Shown piece after piece: positions 1 through 7,026 of a stretch of 8,523 bases of DNA. The notes under the pieces are model-generated. The model was not told the DNA's origin and did not search any database. It saw only the letters and a program-made list of their open reading frames with translations. The DNA lies in NCBI GenBank assembly GCA_001768965.1, contig MEMY01000020.1, positions 1-8,523 of the forward strand. The letters run 5' to 3'. Position numbers and translations under genes: made by a program. Each line of letters opens with the position of its first letter. The stretch's first letter is position 1. This stretch comes from an archaeon RBG_16_50_20 (GTDB lineage: Archaea > Thermoproteota > Bathyarchaeia > 40CM-2-53-6).

Positions 1-452
1 ATTGAATAGAAGATTTCTGCGCCTGGGTTGCTCATGTAGGTGAGCATGATTAATGCCTTGCCTCGCGCCGTTGCCAACTTGAAGACCGAATCCATGCCGC
101 CCTCCCATCCGACGACCGGGCTGGCGATTATCGCATCGAAACCGGTATCCATGTATGATCGTGCCATGAACTCATTCGTGTGCCCCACGTCGTTGAGTTT
201 GGCATCCATGATTGTGGGTATGGATAGCTCATGCGCCAACTGGACTATGGAGTCCACTCCATTCCGCAGTCCCAAAGAGAGTACCAGCTGTCGGTTGATT
301 TTCAAAGCACAGATGTACTCGCTCGCTTTCTCGAGAATGTTGATGCTTCTCTGCATGAGTTTTTCGCGATCGGGATCTTCAGGATCAAGCGCGAGAACTA
401 TCCTGCTCTTGCTTGTTTCAGAGGCTTTCCGTATCCTCTCTTCAAAAGACAC
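1..452 (-). CDS. pyrF: Orotidine 5'-phosphate decarboxylase, 3' end cut by the window
   Basis: Catalyses the last step of UMP synthesis, decarboxylation of orotidine monophosphate, in the cytoplasm. About 150 residues are visible. They include the first-strand Asp (LALD, residue 23), a Lys at 51 (ALKIN), and the family's catalytic D-x-K-x-x-D signature, seen as DAKLNDVGHT with D83, K85 and D88. Later come SPVVGWEG and LTYMSNPGAEIF, typical of archaeal OMP decarboxylases. By comparison with archaeal homologues of roughly 210-270 residues, the last third lies beyond position 1. The start is GTG at 452-450: an in-frame TAG lies two codons upstream, and no other start fits. GAGGT lies 6 nt before the GTG. 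It is the last visible gene of the leftward set, 58 nt after the two-repeat protein. A TATA-like stretch in that gap suggests it can have its own promoter. Family assignment is firm; operon membership is inference. Confidence 0.93.
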   Translation of the reverse strand, partial: MSFEERIRKASETSKSRIVLALDPEDPDREKLMQRSINILEKASEYICALKINRQLVLSLGLRNGVDSIVQLAHELSIPTIMDAKLNDVGHTNEFMARSYMDTGFDAIIASPVVGWEGGMDSVFKLATARGKALIMLTYMSNPGAEIFYS

Positions 453-458
453 CTGCTA

Positions 459-463
459 ACCTC
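459..463 (-). promoter_or_regulatory. Ribosome binding site of pyrF
   Basis: GAGGT on the minus strand, 6 nt upstream of the GTG start. It matches the archaeal anti-Shine-Dalgarno tail and supports the GTG start, which is the only one available after the upstream in-frame stop. Confidence 0.65.
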
Positions 464-484
464 GATGTACGTGGAATTGCTCCC

Positions 485-495
485 CTAATAAGAAT
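485..495 (-). promoter_or_regulatory. Possible TATA element for pyrF
   Basis: The minus strand reads ATTCTTATTAG here. Its centre is about 37 nt upstream of the pyrF start, so a transcript beginning about 25 nt further on would have a short leader holding the GAGGT site. There is no clear BRE. It is a weak match judged by eye. Confidence 0.28.
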
Positions 496-500
496 CGCTA

Positions 501-512
501 AGCGGATCCGCT
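501..512. terminator. 12-bp perfect palindrome at the end of the two-repeat gene
   Basis: AGCGGATCCGCT is its own reverse complement. As RNA it could form a 4-bp stem (AGCG/CGCT) with a GATC loop. It overlaps two bases of the TAG stop of the leftward two-repeat gene (511-513), and the following minus-strand sequence is mildly T-rich (GATTCTTATT). It could be a terminator for that gene or a dyad for a regulator of pyrF. The sequence does not decide between them. Confidence 0.35.
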
Positions 513-1215
513 ACTTGGGGAATATCGGCATGTCTTTGACGCTAACTACCTTGGCATAGAAGTACTTCGCGTCGTTCGTGTTGTTCACATACTCTACCTT
601 CTCGCCAGCCGGTTTGACTGCGATATACTTGATGAAACCGTCCTTGGGCGGTTCATCCAGTGAGACATAGAAGAATACTGGCAGGGCGTCGGCTTCGTAG
701 TAATGTTCGAAAGGTATGCAGGTTCCCATGATATGTTTCTTGCCGCGTTCGAAGTGCCAGAGCGGAAAGAGTGTTCCTTCACGTAGGGACAGAGGTAGGA
801 GAATTCTTGCGATGGATCTGACGTCCTCAACCTCGGCTAACAATGGATGTGCAACTTCAGGATACTTTCCTTCCAGACTCTCCGCAAAAGCTTCTGGAAT
901 GGTTTTCAAATCGACAAGGGATGCATACCTGAACCGGGTATCTCCAATCTCATCCGTAAACATCCACTCCTCACCTTTGGCTGAATCACTTCTATACGCG
1001 AGGAATGCCTTGGGCGGCGAGTCGGAGATCGTGTAGGCTAGAATTGGAAGGTCTCCATCCCAGTACATGTAGGCTGTGAACAAACCCAAAACATGCTTGT
1101 CCTTGTGCTTGAAATGCCAGAGGATCTGCGAGCCTTCAGTCAAGGCCAACGCCAACCTAGCAAAGCCCAACATGTCCAAGACATGGACAGGCACTGGCGG
1201 CTTGACCGACTCCAT
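511..1215 (-). CDS. Unrecognised protein built of two copies of one domain
   Basis: I do not recognise this family. The 234-residue protein consists of two divergent copies of a domain of about 95-105 residues. Copy 1 (about residues 14-109) carries LWHFKHKDKHVLG, then LPILAY, SPPKAF and VDLKTIPE. Copy 2 (about 129-234) carries LWHFERGKKHIMG, then LPVFFY, EPPKDGF and VSVKDMPIF. Shared positions include LWHF, a KH pair, LP before a hydrophobic strand, PPK and a closing (L/V)V-x-(L/V)K-x-(I/M)P strand. There is no signal peptide or membrane helix, so it is probably a soluble cytoplasmic protein. The reading frame continues upstream to a TTG at 1248. I prefer the ATG at 1215, because the extra 11 residues are unlike the rest and neither start has a good ribosome site. 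It lies 104 nt behind cofE. The conserved Trp, His and aromatic residues hint at a ligand pocket, but no function is assigned. Confidence 0.8.
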   Translation of the reverse strand: MESVKPPVPVHVLDMLGFARLALALTEGSQILWHFKHKDKHVLGLFTAYMYWDGDLPILAYTISDSPPKAFLAYRSDSAKGEEWMFTDEIGDTRFRYASLVDLKTIPEAFAESLEGKYPEVAHPLLAEVEDVRSIARILLPLSLREGTLFPLWHFERGKKHIMGTCIPFEHYYEADALPVFFYVSLDEPPKDGFIKYIAVKPAGEKVEYVNNTNDAKYFYAKVVSVKDMPIFPK

Positions 1216-1253
1216 AAAGAACACCGGTTCAGCTAGACACAAGGACAAGTACA

Positions 1254-1266
1254 GATTAACTTTGCG
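1254..1266 (-). promoter_or_regulatory. Possible BRE/TATA upstream of the two-repeat gene
   Basis: The minus strand reads GCAAAGTTAATCT, resembling an archaeal purine-rich BRE followed by an AT-rich box. A start about 25 nt downstream would give a leader of roughly 15-20 nt before the ATG at 1215, favouring ATG over the TTG at 1248. The match is weak. Confidence 0.25.
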
Positions 1267-1319
1267 AAGAACCGCTGCATAGAACCGTGAACAACGAACT
1301 CAGTAATGGTCACTGGGGC

Positions 1320-2066
1320 TTAGCGGAACAGGTCTTCTTCCCTCGGCCTGATCAGGTCTTTTGCTGATCCTGAACCTCTTGGATAGTTGAATCCCCTGAC
1401 GATAGCGACGGGGACACCATCACTTTTTTTCATGACGAGTTCTGCTGCTGATGCGAGTTCGTCTGCAATAGCCATCTGAGTCACGTTGAGAACATAGCCG
1501 AACAGGTCCTTCGAGCCACGAAGATCCGCCACTGGCTGCAGGCCATCGACACCTATCGCGACATTGACCTGCCCAATCCGCCAAGCGCGACCGAAAGTAT
1601 CAGAGATTATGACCCCCACATCCGCCCCAGTTAACTCCATAATGTTCTTCCGTATCTCACGCGCAGACTTGTCAGGATCGACTGGAAGAAGCGTAATCGA
1701 ATCTTCATTTTCCACATTTGATTTGTCGACGCCTGCATTAGCGCAGACAAAGCCATGATGGGTTTCGACAATCAGGTGGGCCTCCTTCATCCTCACGATG
1801 CTTTTCGTTTCTTTCAAGACCACCTCAACGTGCCTGGGATCTTTTCCGCTGACCTTTGATATCGTTTCCGCGAGTGGCGAGGGCGTAATGGACTTCAGAT
1901 CGACGAGGTTGCCTTCCGCCTTTGAAACTATCTTCTGCGCAATAACGACGACATCGTGGTCCTGGATCTTTACCCCTTGTTCCTTTGCGGCTTGTACGAT
2001 GTGTCCGCCTATATTGTCGCCGCGCTTTACGAGCGGGATCTTGCTCAAGCCAAATATCTCAATCAT
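1320..2066 (-). CDS. cofE: Coenzyme F420-0:L-glutamate ligase
   Basis: GTP-dependent ligase that adds glutamate to F420-0, giving F420-1 and then F420-2 with its gamma-linked glutamate tail. The 248 residues match the usual length of archaeal CofE (about 250). The signature segments are in order: IPLVKRGDNI near residues 10-19, VVVIAQKIVSKAEG at 39-52, the metal/substrate loop CANAGVDKSN at 108-117, ISDTFGRAWRIGQ at 154-166, VAIGVDG at 169-175, and a basic C-terminus with RGFNYPRGSG and IRPREEDLFR. The ATG lies 11 nt after the polB stop with a short AGGA nearby, so the two are probably cotranscribed. The frame is intact. Presence of cofE implies an F420-using organism, but no other cof gene lies in the window. 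The assignment is secure by motifs. Confidence 0.96.
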   Translation of the reverse strand: MIEIFGLSKIPLVKRGDNIGGHIVQAAKEQGVKIQDHDVVVIAQKIVSKAEGNLVDLKSITPSPLAETISKVSGKDPRHVEVVLKETKSIVRMKEAHLIVETHHGFVCANAGVDKSNVENEDSITLLPVDPDKSAREIRKNIMELTGADVGVIISDTFGRAWRIGQVNVAIGVDGLQPVADLRGSKDLFGYVLNVTQMAIADELASAAELVMKKSDGVPVAIVRGFNYPRGSGSAKDLIRPREEDLFR

Positions 2067-2077
2067 TTTCCTGGCAC

Positions 2078-4588
2078 CTATCCTGAGAAGAACGTCTCAA
2101 GCTTCTTGACTCCAGCCAGATCCTCCCATTCGACCCCGAGTGAATCGAGGACCTGCTCGAAGGTACCTCTGATGTATTCAATGTACTTCTCAATGTCCAC
2201 TTCCTCGATCCGTGCCAGTTGAACAGGTTTGACTCCGGCCTCACCACGTACCTTGACGAAAGAAACGATGTCCCCCGGCTTCATCTCAGTCCCGGCCTGT
2301 TCCAGCTGGCGAGCCGCCTTCACGTGTTGAGGGGTTGTTTTGGTGTATTTCTCTGGAGTTCTGCTCATCATCATCGAGAAGGCCAACTCCTCGAGAGAAA
2401 ACTCCTTGTTCCGAAGCTTAAGGTAGCATTCTTTGACAATGTCAGTGATTCTTGCCTTCGCAGTTCCAATATCCTCAAGCGATTTCACTTGACTGAGATT
2501 TGCAACCATTTGATAAAATGCGGCGTGAAGAAACTCAGGTATGTGCCGCTTCTTGCCCGTGAGTCCCTTTATGTCCACATTTCCGTCGGGCAAAACTCCA
2601 AAGTAGTTCTTCTTTCTCGAACTAAGCGCCAAGTATCGATAGTTCTTATCAATCTCAAGCTCCATCTTGAGTTGATCTCGCGACCACTCAATCAGCTTGC
2701 TCAAGGAATCAGCATCTTGACCACCGAGAAAAATGGAATCAGTATCTCCATAGAACACCTCCAGGCCCAGTTCCTGCGACTTCTGAATCGCCTGAGTTAT
2801 CACATGCCGACCCACTGCTGCTGTGGCCTCAGCAACAGGCGGACAATATAGAGCGAAGTTATCCGCTCCGAAGACACCGTAGGACGCGTTCAATACAACT
2901 TTCAACGCATCTGAAACAACCTTATACCATCCCTGAAGTGGCGGGGGCAGTGTGCGATCCTTCGACTTCAGCTTATACCGCTTAACCCGAAGATCTCGCA
3001 ATGAACCGATTAGCAAACTTTCAAGCCCGCTCTTCTTCCCACAATACCAGTGTGGTGTTCCCGGTATGACGTTGGTCTTGCACTCCTCATGTGGACATCG
3101 CACAGTCTCGTAGCCAAGATTCCAGATCTTGATGATCGACGGGTACAGCGACGCAAAGTCGAGCACTGCGACATTGAAGTGGACGCCGGGCTTGGGCTCG
3201 ACGACAATTGCTCCCTTGTACTTCTTTCCTTTGATGACCGCTTCCGTCGCTGTCTGACCTTTTACTTCAAGGATCTCGTCCTTTCGAGGGATCAAGTAAC
3301 CGAGCTTTCTGTGGTGACAAAACATGATGCTACGAATCCAGCCGGACACCCCCTGCCTAGACACATCGTCCAAGGTCATGTAGCTGATGCGGGACAGAGC
3401 CGTCATCAACTTCATCACGAGATCGTCGTTAAAGGACGTCAAGTTCAGGACGATCTGAGAGTCGCGGTAGCAGTAAGCTGCAAGCTCCCTGTACGGAGCG
3501 GTCGAGACTGAATCAATCTCAAGCTTCGCGCTGTTGACGAGCGCTTCGCCCACTGCGTTGAGCGTGTTCTCGCGATATTTCTGGCCGAAGGCATAGATCT
3601 GAATTGACCTGTTGAAGAAGAACTTGTAGAGGTCGATGTGGACGCCGTACTTCAGGAAGGCAACATCTCTACCCATCTCGATCGGAATCTCCTCGTTCCT
3701 GAATCCAAGTCGCTGGGCGCGATGATACAGATACTTCAGGTCAAAATCGTCCCCATTGAACGTGACAATGAAGGGGTATTCGAGAAACGCCCTGAACAAA
3801 GCAACCAAAAGGTCCTGTTCGGTGTCATAGAATTCGAGACGAGCACTAGCGGGAAGCTGCGCCTCGCCCTCCGGAACGCCTTGTCTCCTGAGCAAAAGCA
3901 CTCTGCTCGCGCCATCCGAACCGACGAGGCTCACGCAAATTACAGGGTGTTCGGCAAGCTCGGGGTCCGGGATGCGCGTTTCCACTTGCTGGTAGACTTC
4001 AATATCAACAGCGACTCTGCGGTACTGTGGAACTGGACACTCAAGCAATCTTGTCCATTCTCTCGCAAGCTCCTTGTAATCCGTTGCCTCATCAGGCATC
4101 AGTCGTTCGAGCTCTTTGACGACCTGATCGGGAAGTTCATACCTAGTCTGCGTTAGGCGTTTATTCTTGTATTCGTACATCATTCCAGGTTCGAGGCCGC
4201 GGTCGTAAATGTAATTCTCCACATATTTTATGTCGGCCTCCCAAGCGGTGATGGAGTCGCGAATCGATCCGGTTGGTTTCCCACCAATCGTTAGAGGATC
4301 TTTAGCAACTATCTTTGTCACTTTGACCTGCTGGCTTCGCAACGCATCAAATCGCAAACCACCCTCGAAGTGATCGAATCCGGGGTTTCTTACAACTGCG
4401 TCGATCTTCTGAAGCGCTTCAGCCGATTGCTTGCTGTAGCAGTAGGGTTTGTGATCAGAATCATCAAACCAGAAATGGATCCTGTGGGTCGACGGATCAT
4501 AGAATCGCAAGAAGCATTTCTTGCGATCACCATCATATCCAATTGAGACTAAATAGGAGGGAGGAATTGTTTCAGGGGTCTGTGGCAT
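2078..4588 (-). CDS. polB: Family B DNA polymerase with 3'-5' exonuclease
   Basis: An 836-residue replicative-type DNA polymerase. The N-terminal domain begins SYLVSIGYDGD. The proofreading exonuclease has Exo I VDIEV (D195, E197), Exo II FNGDDFD (D283) and Exo III YCYRD (Y372, D376). The palm has motif A DFASLYPSII (D477), motif B KVVLNASYG (563-571) and motif C YGDTDS (D615, D617), with RKKNY near 658-662 in the thumb junction. All catalytic acids are present, so both activities should work. Between motifs A and B sits a Cys/His cluster (C498, H500, C503, H513, C516), a possible metal site. The C-terminus ends KKLETFF plus two residues, a PIP-box-like clamp-binding tail lacking the usual Gln. 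The ATG at 4588 is the first possible start: the frame stays open for 38 codons upstream to a TAA without ATG, GTG or TTG. No clear ribosome site precedes it. It leads the cofE unit and is divergent from the methyltransferase. Confidence 0.97.
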   Translation of the reverse strand: MPQTPETIPPSYLVSIGYDGDRKKCFLRFYDPSTHRIHFWFDDSDHKPYCYSKQSAEALQKIDAVVRNPGFDHFEGGLRFDALRSQQVKVTKIVAKDPLTIGGKPTGSIRDSITAWEADIKYVENYIYDRGLEPGMMYEYKNKRLTQTRYELPDQVVKELERLMPDEATDYKELAREWTRLLECPVPQYRRVAVDIEVYQQVETRIPDPELAEHPVICVSLVGSDGASRVLLLRRQGVPEGEAQLPASARLEFYDTEQDLLVALFRAFLEYPFIVTFNGDDFDLKYLYHRAQRLGFRNEEIPIEMGRDVAFLKYGVHIDLYKFFFNRSIQIYAFGQKYRENTLNAVGEALVNSAKLEIDSVSTAPYRELAAYCYRDSQIVLNLTSFNDDLVMKLMTALSRISYMTLDDVSRQGVSGWIRSIMFCHHRKLGYLIPRKDEILEVKGQTATEAVIKGKKYKGAIVVEPKPGVHFNVAVLDFASLYPSIIKIWNLGYETVRCPHEECKTNVIPGTPHWYCGKKSGLESLLIGSLRDLRVKRYKLKSKDRTLPPPLQGWYKVVSDALKVVLNASYGVFGADNFALYCPPVAEATAAVGRHVITQAIQKSQELGLEVFYGDTDSIFLGGQDADSLSKLIEWSRDQLKMELEIDKNYRYLALSSRKKNYFGVLPDGNVDIKGLTGKKRHIPEFLHAAFYQMVANLSQVKSLEDIGTAKARITDIVKECYLKLRNKEFSLEELAFSMMMSRTPEKYTKTTPQHVKAARQLEQAGTEMKPGDIVSFVKVRGEAGVKPVQLARIEEVDIEKYIEYIRGTFEQVLDSLGVEWEDLAGVKKLETFFSG

Positions 4589-4718
4589 GAAGACAAGGCT
4601 TTCTCGCTTGTCAGTCCGTTTCGTGACAGCTTCCTCGACATGCTCCGCGAAGAAGCTTTCAAGTGTCTTCGCCGTTAGTTGAGCCTCCGCAGAACCGATT
4701 TAGCACTCAGGTAGGGTT

Positions 4719-4731
4719 CCTACTAAATAAT
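4719..4731 (+). promoter_or_regulatory. Possible TATA box for the RNA methyltransferase
   Basis: CCTACTAAATAAT is the most AT-rich stretch in the gap between the divergent polB and methyltransferase genes. A transcript starting about 25 nt beyond its centre would begin near 4750. That puts GGTAGGG (4756-4762) in the leader, 8 nt before the ATG at 4771. This is the main reason for choosing that start over the GTG at 4663, which lies upstream of the box. Confidence 0.35.
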
Positions 4732-4770
4732 TGCACAGGCGAAATGGTGGTAATCGGTAGGGCTGATAGA

Positions 4771-6102
4771 ATGACAAGAGATTCTCTCGCCATCGCAATC
4801 GAAGCGCTGAGTTGGATGGCCTACGAAGGAATCGGCGAGAGAACCGCACTCTTCAGGGCAGCTAAACAGCTCGGGGTCGAAGAGGCCGGTGAACTTCGAC
4901 AGGCTAACAGACTCATCATGGAGACCGCCAGATTTCGAAACCGTCTCGACAGCGTCGTCGCAATTGCGATTGGAGGGAACGAGATCAAACGTACGGCGCA
5001 TGGCGTAGCCAGTTTCCTCAGAATTCTCGCCTATCTGAAGTATGTCGATGGCGCATCGCGCAAGGACTTGCTAAGAGTGGTTAGGTGGGCTAGAGACATA
5101 CTTGACTGGAGAGAGCTTCATCCCTTCGAAAAGGCCATCGCCCTCTTAGCCTCCGGAACCGTAGTGATGCATCGTGCCGACCTCTCTGAGTTTGATAGGC
5201 TCGCCCTTGAGACTTGTCATCCTGTCTGGTTCGTTGAGCGAACGATTCGCGTCTTTGGGAGAGACTTCGCTCTCAGGATGCTGCACCGCAACTTGTCGCG
5301 ATTACCTTCTTACATCCGTCTCAATACGCTCGCCATTTCAAACGCTGATCGCGCGATGAAGATCGCGGAGCAAATCAAAGGTTCAAAGGTACCGAAACTT
5401 GACGGGATCTGGAAAATACAGAAGCCATCCGACATCCTGACCGGGACCAACCTCATCCAATCTGGTGCGTTGGTTATGCAGGACCTGGCAGGCATCGTCA
5501 CTGGTCTGGTTTGTTCTGTTAAGCCGGATCAATCCGTGCTCGATCTTTGCGCGGCCCCAGGCAATAAAACGAGTCACCTCGCAGCCCTAATGAACAACCG
5601 AGGAGAAATCTACTCAATCGATATTTCCGATCGCAGATTAGCGCACTGGGGCAGCGAGATGAAGCGAGCGAGAGTCCAAATTGCCAACGCCATCAGAGCT
5701 GACGCGGCGGAGACTCCGATTCAGCGAAAAGTGGACGTTGTGTTGGTTGATCCCCCTTGTTCTAACACAGGTGTGTTAGCGAAGAGTCCAAGCATCAAAT
5801 GGAGGATTACGCCAGCCCGCGTCAACGAATATGCCGCAAAGCAATACTCTATTTTGAGAGCTGCAGCCAACCACGTCGACTCGGAGGGCACACTGGTTTA
5901 CTGCACGTGCAGCATACTCCCCGAGGAGAACGAATTTGTCATAGAAAACTTTCTACGCCGATCCCAAGAGTTCGAGGTTGTTCCCCAAACACCATTCCTT
6001 GGCTCTCCCGGGTTGAGAGGGTTAGGACAATGTCAACGATTCTACCCGCATCTGCACGAATGTAATGGGTACTTCATCGCCAAACTGCGCAGAACCGACT
6101 AA
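4771..6102 (+). CDS. NusB-domain RNA cytosine-5 methyltransferase (NOL1/NOP2/Sun, RsmB-like)
   Basis: An S-adenosylmethionine-dependent enzyme that makes 5-methylcytosine in rRNA or tRNA; the target cannot be read from sequence. The first half is an all-helical NusB-like domain (about residues 3-150, starting DSLAIAIEALSWM). A linker with LPSYIRLNTL follows (about 178-187), then a Rossmann methyltransferase. Motif I is LDLCAAPGNKTS (257-268) for SAM binding. Motif IV is VDPPCSNTG with Cys 330, and motif VI is YCTCS with the catalytic Cys 380. The end FYPHLHECNGYFIAKL fits the family's last strand. Both cysteines are intact, so it should be active. Three starts are in frame: GTG 4663, ATG 4744 and ATG 4771. 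I chose 4771 because the longer N-terminus is low in helix and covers a TATA-like box. With the longest start it would have 479 residues; here it has 443. Its stop overlaps that of the convergent agmatinase. Confidence 0.92.
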   Translation: MTRDSLAIAIEALSWMAYEGIGERTALFRAAKQLGVEEAGELRQANRLIMETARFRNRLDSVVAIAIGGNEIKRTAHGVASFLRILAYLKYVDGASRKDLLRVVRWARDILDWRELHPFEKAIALLASGTVVMHRADLSEFDRLALETCHPVWFVERTIRVFGRDFALRMLHRNLSRLPSYIRLNTLAISNADRAMKIAEQIKGSKVPKLDGIWKIQKPSDILTGTNLIQSGALVMQDLAGIVTGLVCSVKPDQSVLDLCAAPGNKTSHLAALMNNRGEIYSIDISDRRLAHWGSEMKRARVQIANAIRADAAETPIQRKVDVVLVDPPCSNTGVLAKSPSIKWRITPARVNEYAAKQYSILRAAANHVDSEGTLVYCTCSILPEENEFVIENFLRRSQEFEVVPQTPFLGSPGLRGLGQCQRFYPHLHECNGYFIAKLRRTD

Positions 6103-6989
6103 GCCATTCTTGTCTTTTCGGCCTGGGCAATGACCTCGAACAGAACGCGCGCAGCCGCCACAGCGGTCACGCCCGTGTCGTAGTTTGGACAAACCTCAAC
6201 CAAGTCGAACCCGATCATGCGCTCTCTTGCTACAGCCGACGTGATTGAGATCAACTCGCTCGGAGTTATTCCGTCAAATTCTGGGTTCGCTACACCTGGC
6301 GCGAAGGCAGGATCAAGCACGTCAGTGTCGATCGTCAGATAGACATGGTCAAATTTCTTCGAAAAGTCGGTAACGCGTTGCGAGACTTTCGAGATGCCCA
6401 TTTCTCGCATTTCCCAGGGTGACACATGCTGAATCTTGTTCTCCTCGATGAATTCCACTTCCTCCTTGCACAGTGCCCGTACACCGCAAACGAACACTCC
6501 ATCTGTTCCGACGACCTCACTGATCCTCCTCAGGACCGTCGCGTGAGAATACTTACCACCACCATATTCGTCCCTTAGATCCCCATGAGCATCAAGGCTG
6601 ACGACTCCTACGGACTTCGGCAGGCTCCGAATCGAGCCCAGAGTGATCGTGTGTTCGCCACCGATGAAAATGGGCATCTTCTCGGCACCTAGAATGTCTT
6701 TCGTGACAAGACTCAATCGCCGCAAAGTTTCGGTCGCGTCATCTACAATGTGTAGATCTCCCGCGTCGTGCATGGCTACATGCTCGATGTCAATACCTGT
6801 GCGGAGGCTGAAGGTCTCAATGTTCAGCGAAGCTTCGCGGATCGCGCGAGGCGCAAAACGTGAACCTGTTCGGTAAGTGCTGGTGTGATCTAAGGGTACG
6901 CCAACTATTACGTAGTGTGCTTCTTCCAGAGGTTTTGAGAATCCTGAGAAACTATCGATCTTGGATGTGTGAAGCGCTAGGTTCTCCAT
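6099..6989 (-). CDS. speB: Agmatinase-family ureohydrolase
   Basis: A dimanganese hydrolase of the arginase/agmatinase family, probably splitting agmatine (or N1-aminopropylagmatine, as in some archaea) to putrescine (or spermidine) and urea. Metal ligands are all visible: GGEH (H113), LDAHGD (D133, H135, D137) and TIDTDVLDPAFAPG (D221, D223). SHATVLRR (from about residue 148) and FDLVEVCPNYD (E265) complete the active site. The 296 residues are the usual length. The loop after PG reads VANPEFDGIT, where relatives usually have VGNPEPGGL or GTGTPEPGG; this loop faces the substrate. An upstream in-frame TTG at 7010 would add 7 residues. I prefer ATG 6989 because GGAGT lies 8 nt before it. It is convergent with the methyltransferase and divergent from the membrane protein. 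No decarboxylase partner is present here. The family is certain; the exact substrate is inferred. Confidence 0.93.
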   Translation of the reverse strand: MENLALHTSKIDSFSGFSKPLEEAHYVIVGVPLDHTSTYRTGSRFAPRAIREASLNIETFSLRTGIDIEHVAMHDAGDLHIVDDATETLRRLSLVTKDILGAEKMPIFIGGEHTITLGSIRSLPKSVGVVSLDAHGDLRDEYGGGKYSHATVLRRISEVVGTDGVFVCGVRALCKEEVEFIEENKIQHVSPWEMREMGISKVSQRVTDFSKKFDHVYLTIDTDVLDPAFAPGVANPEFDGITPSELISITSAVARERMIGFDLVEVCPNYDTGVTAVAAARVLFEVIAQAEKTRMA

Positions 6990-6997
6990 TCGGTCTG

Positions 6998-7002
6998 ACT
7001 CC
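6998..7002 (-). promoter_or_regulatory. Ribosome binding site deciding the agmatinase start
   Basis: GGAGT on the minus strand, 8 nt before the ATG at 6989. It overlaps the codons just after the alternative TTG start at 7010, so the ATG is the better start. Confidence 0.45.
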
Positions 7003-7011
7003 GTTCGCAAC

Positions 7012-7026
7012 TGGTAAAGCTTTATG
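7012..7026. promoter_or_regulatory. Palindromic AT-rich box between divergent genes
   Basis: The ten bases TAAAGCTTTA (7015-7024) are a perfect palindrome in a 41-nt spacer. On the minus strand CATAAAGCTTTA lies about 33 nt upstream of the agmatinase ATG, a good distance for a TATA box giving a leader of a few bases with the GGAGT site. On the plus strand it is too close (about 10 nt) to serve the ATG at 7031, but it would fit the TTG at 7076. It could instead be an operator. Confidence 0.35.

Noticed and set aside
40..459. Rightward ORF of 139 codons
   Set aside because: It lies opposite pyrF, whose minus-strand reading shows the DAKLNDVGHT catalytic motif. The rightward translation has no recognisable motif.
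2219..2851. Rightward ORF of 210 codons inside polB
   Set aside because: Antisense shadow of the polymerase palm and thumb; the opposite strand carries motif C and the surrounding conserved residues.
3638..4156. Rightward ORF of 172 codons inside polB
   Set aside because: Antisense to the polymerase exonuclease region, with no motifs or ribosome site. Its openness follows from the codon use of the opposite strand.
4663..4770. N-terminal extension of the RNA methyltransferase from GTG 4663
   Set aside because: It cannot be excluded, but it covers the best TATA-like box in the gap and precedes the NusB-like helices with poorly structured sequence. The ATG at 4771 is preferred.
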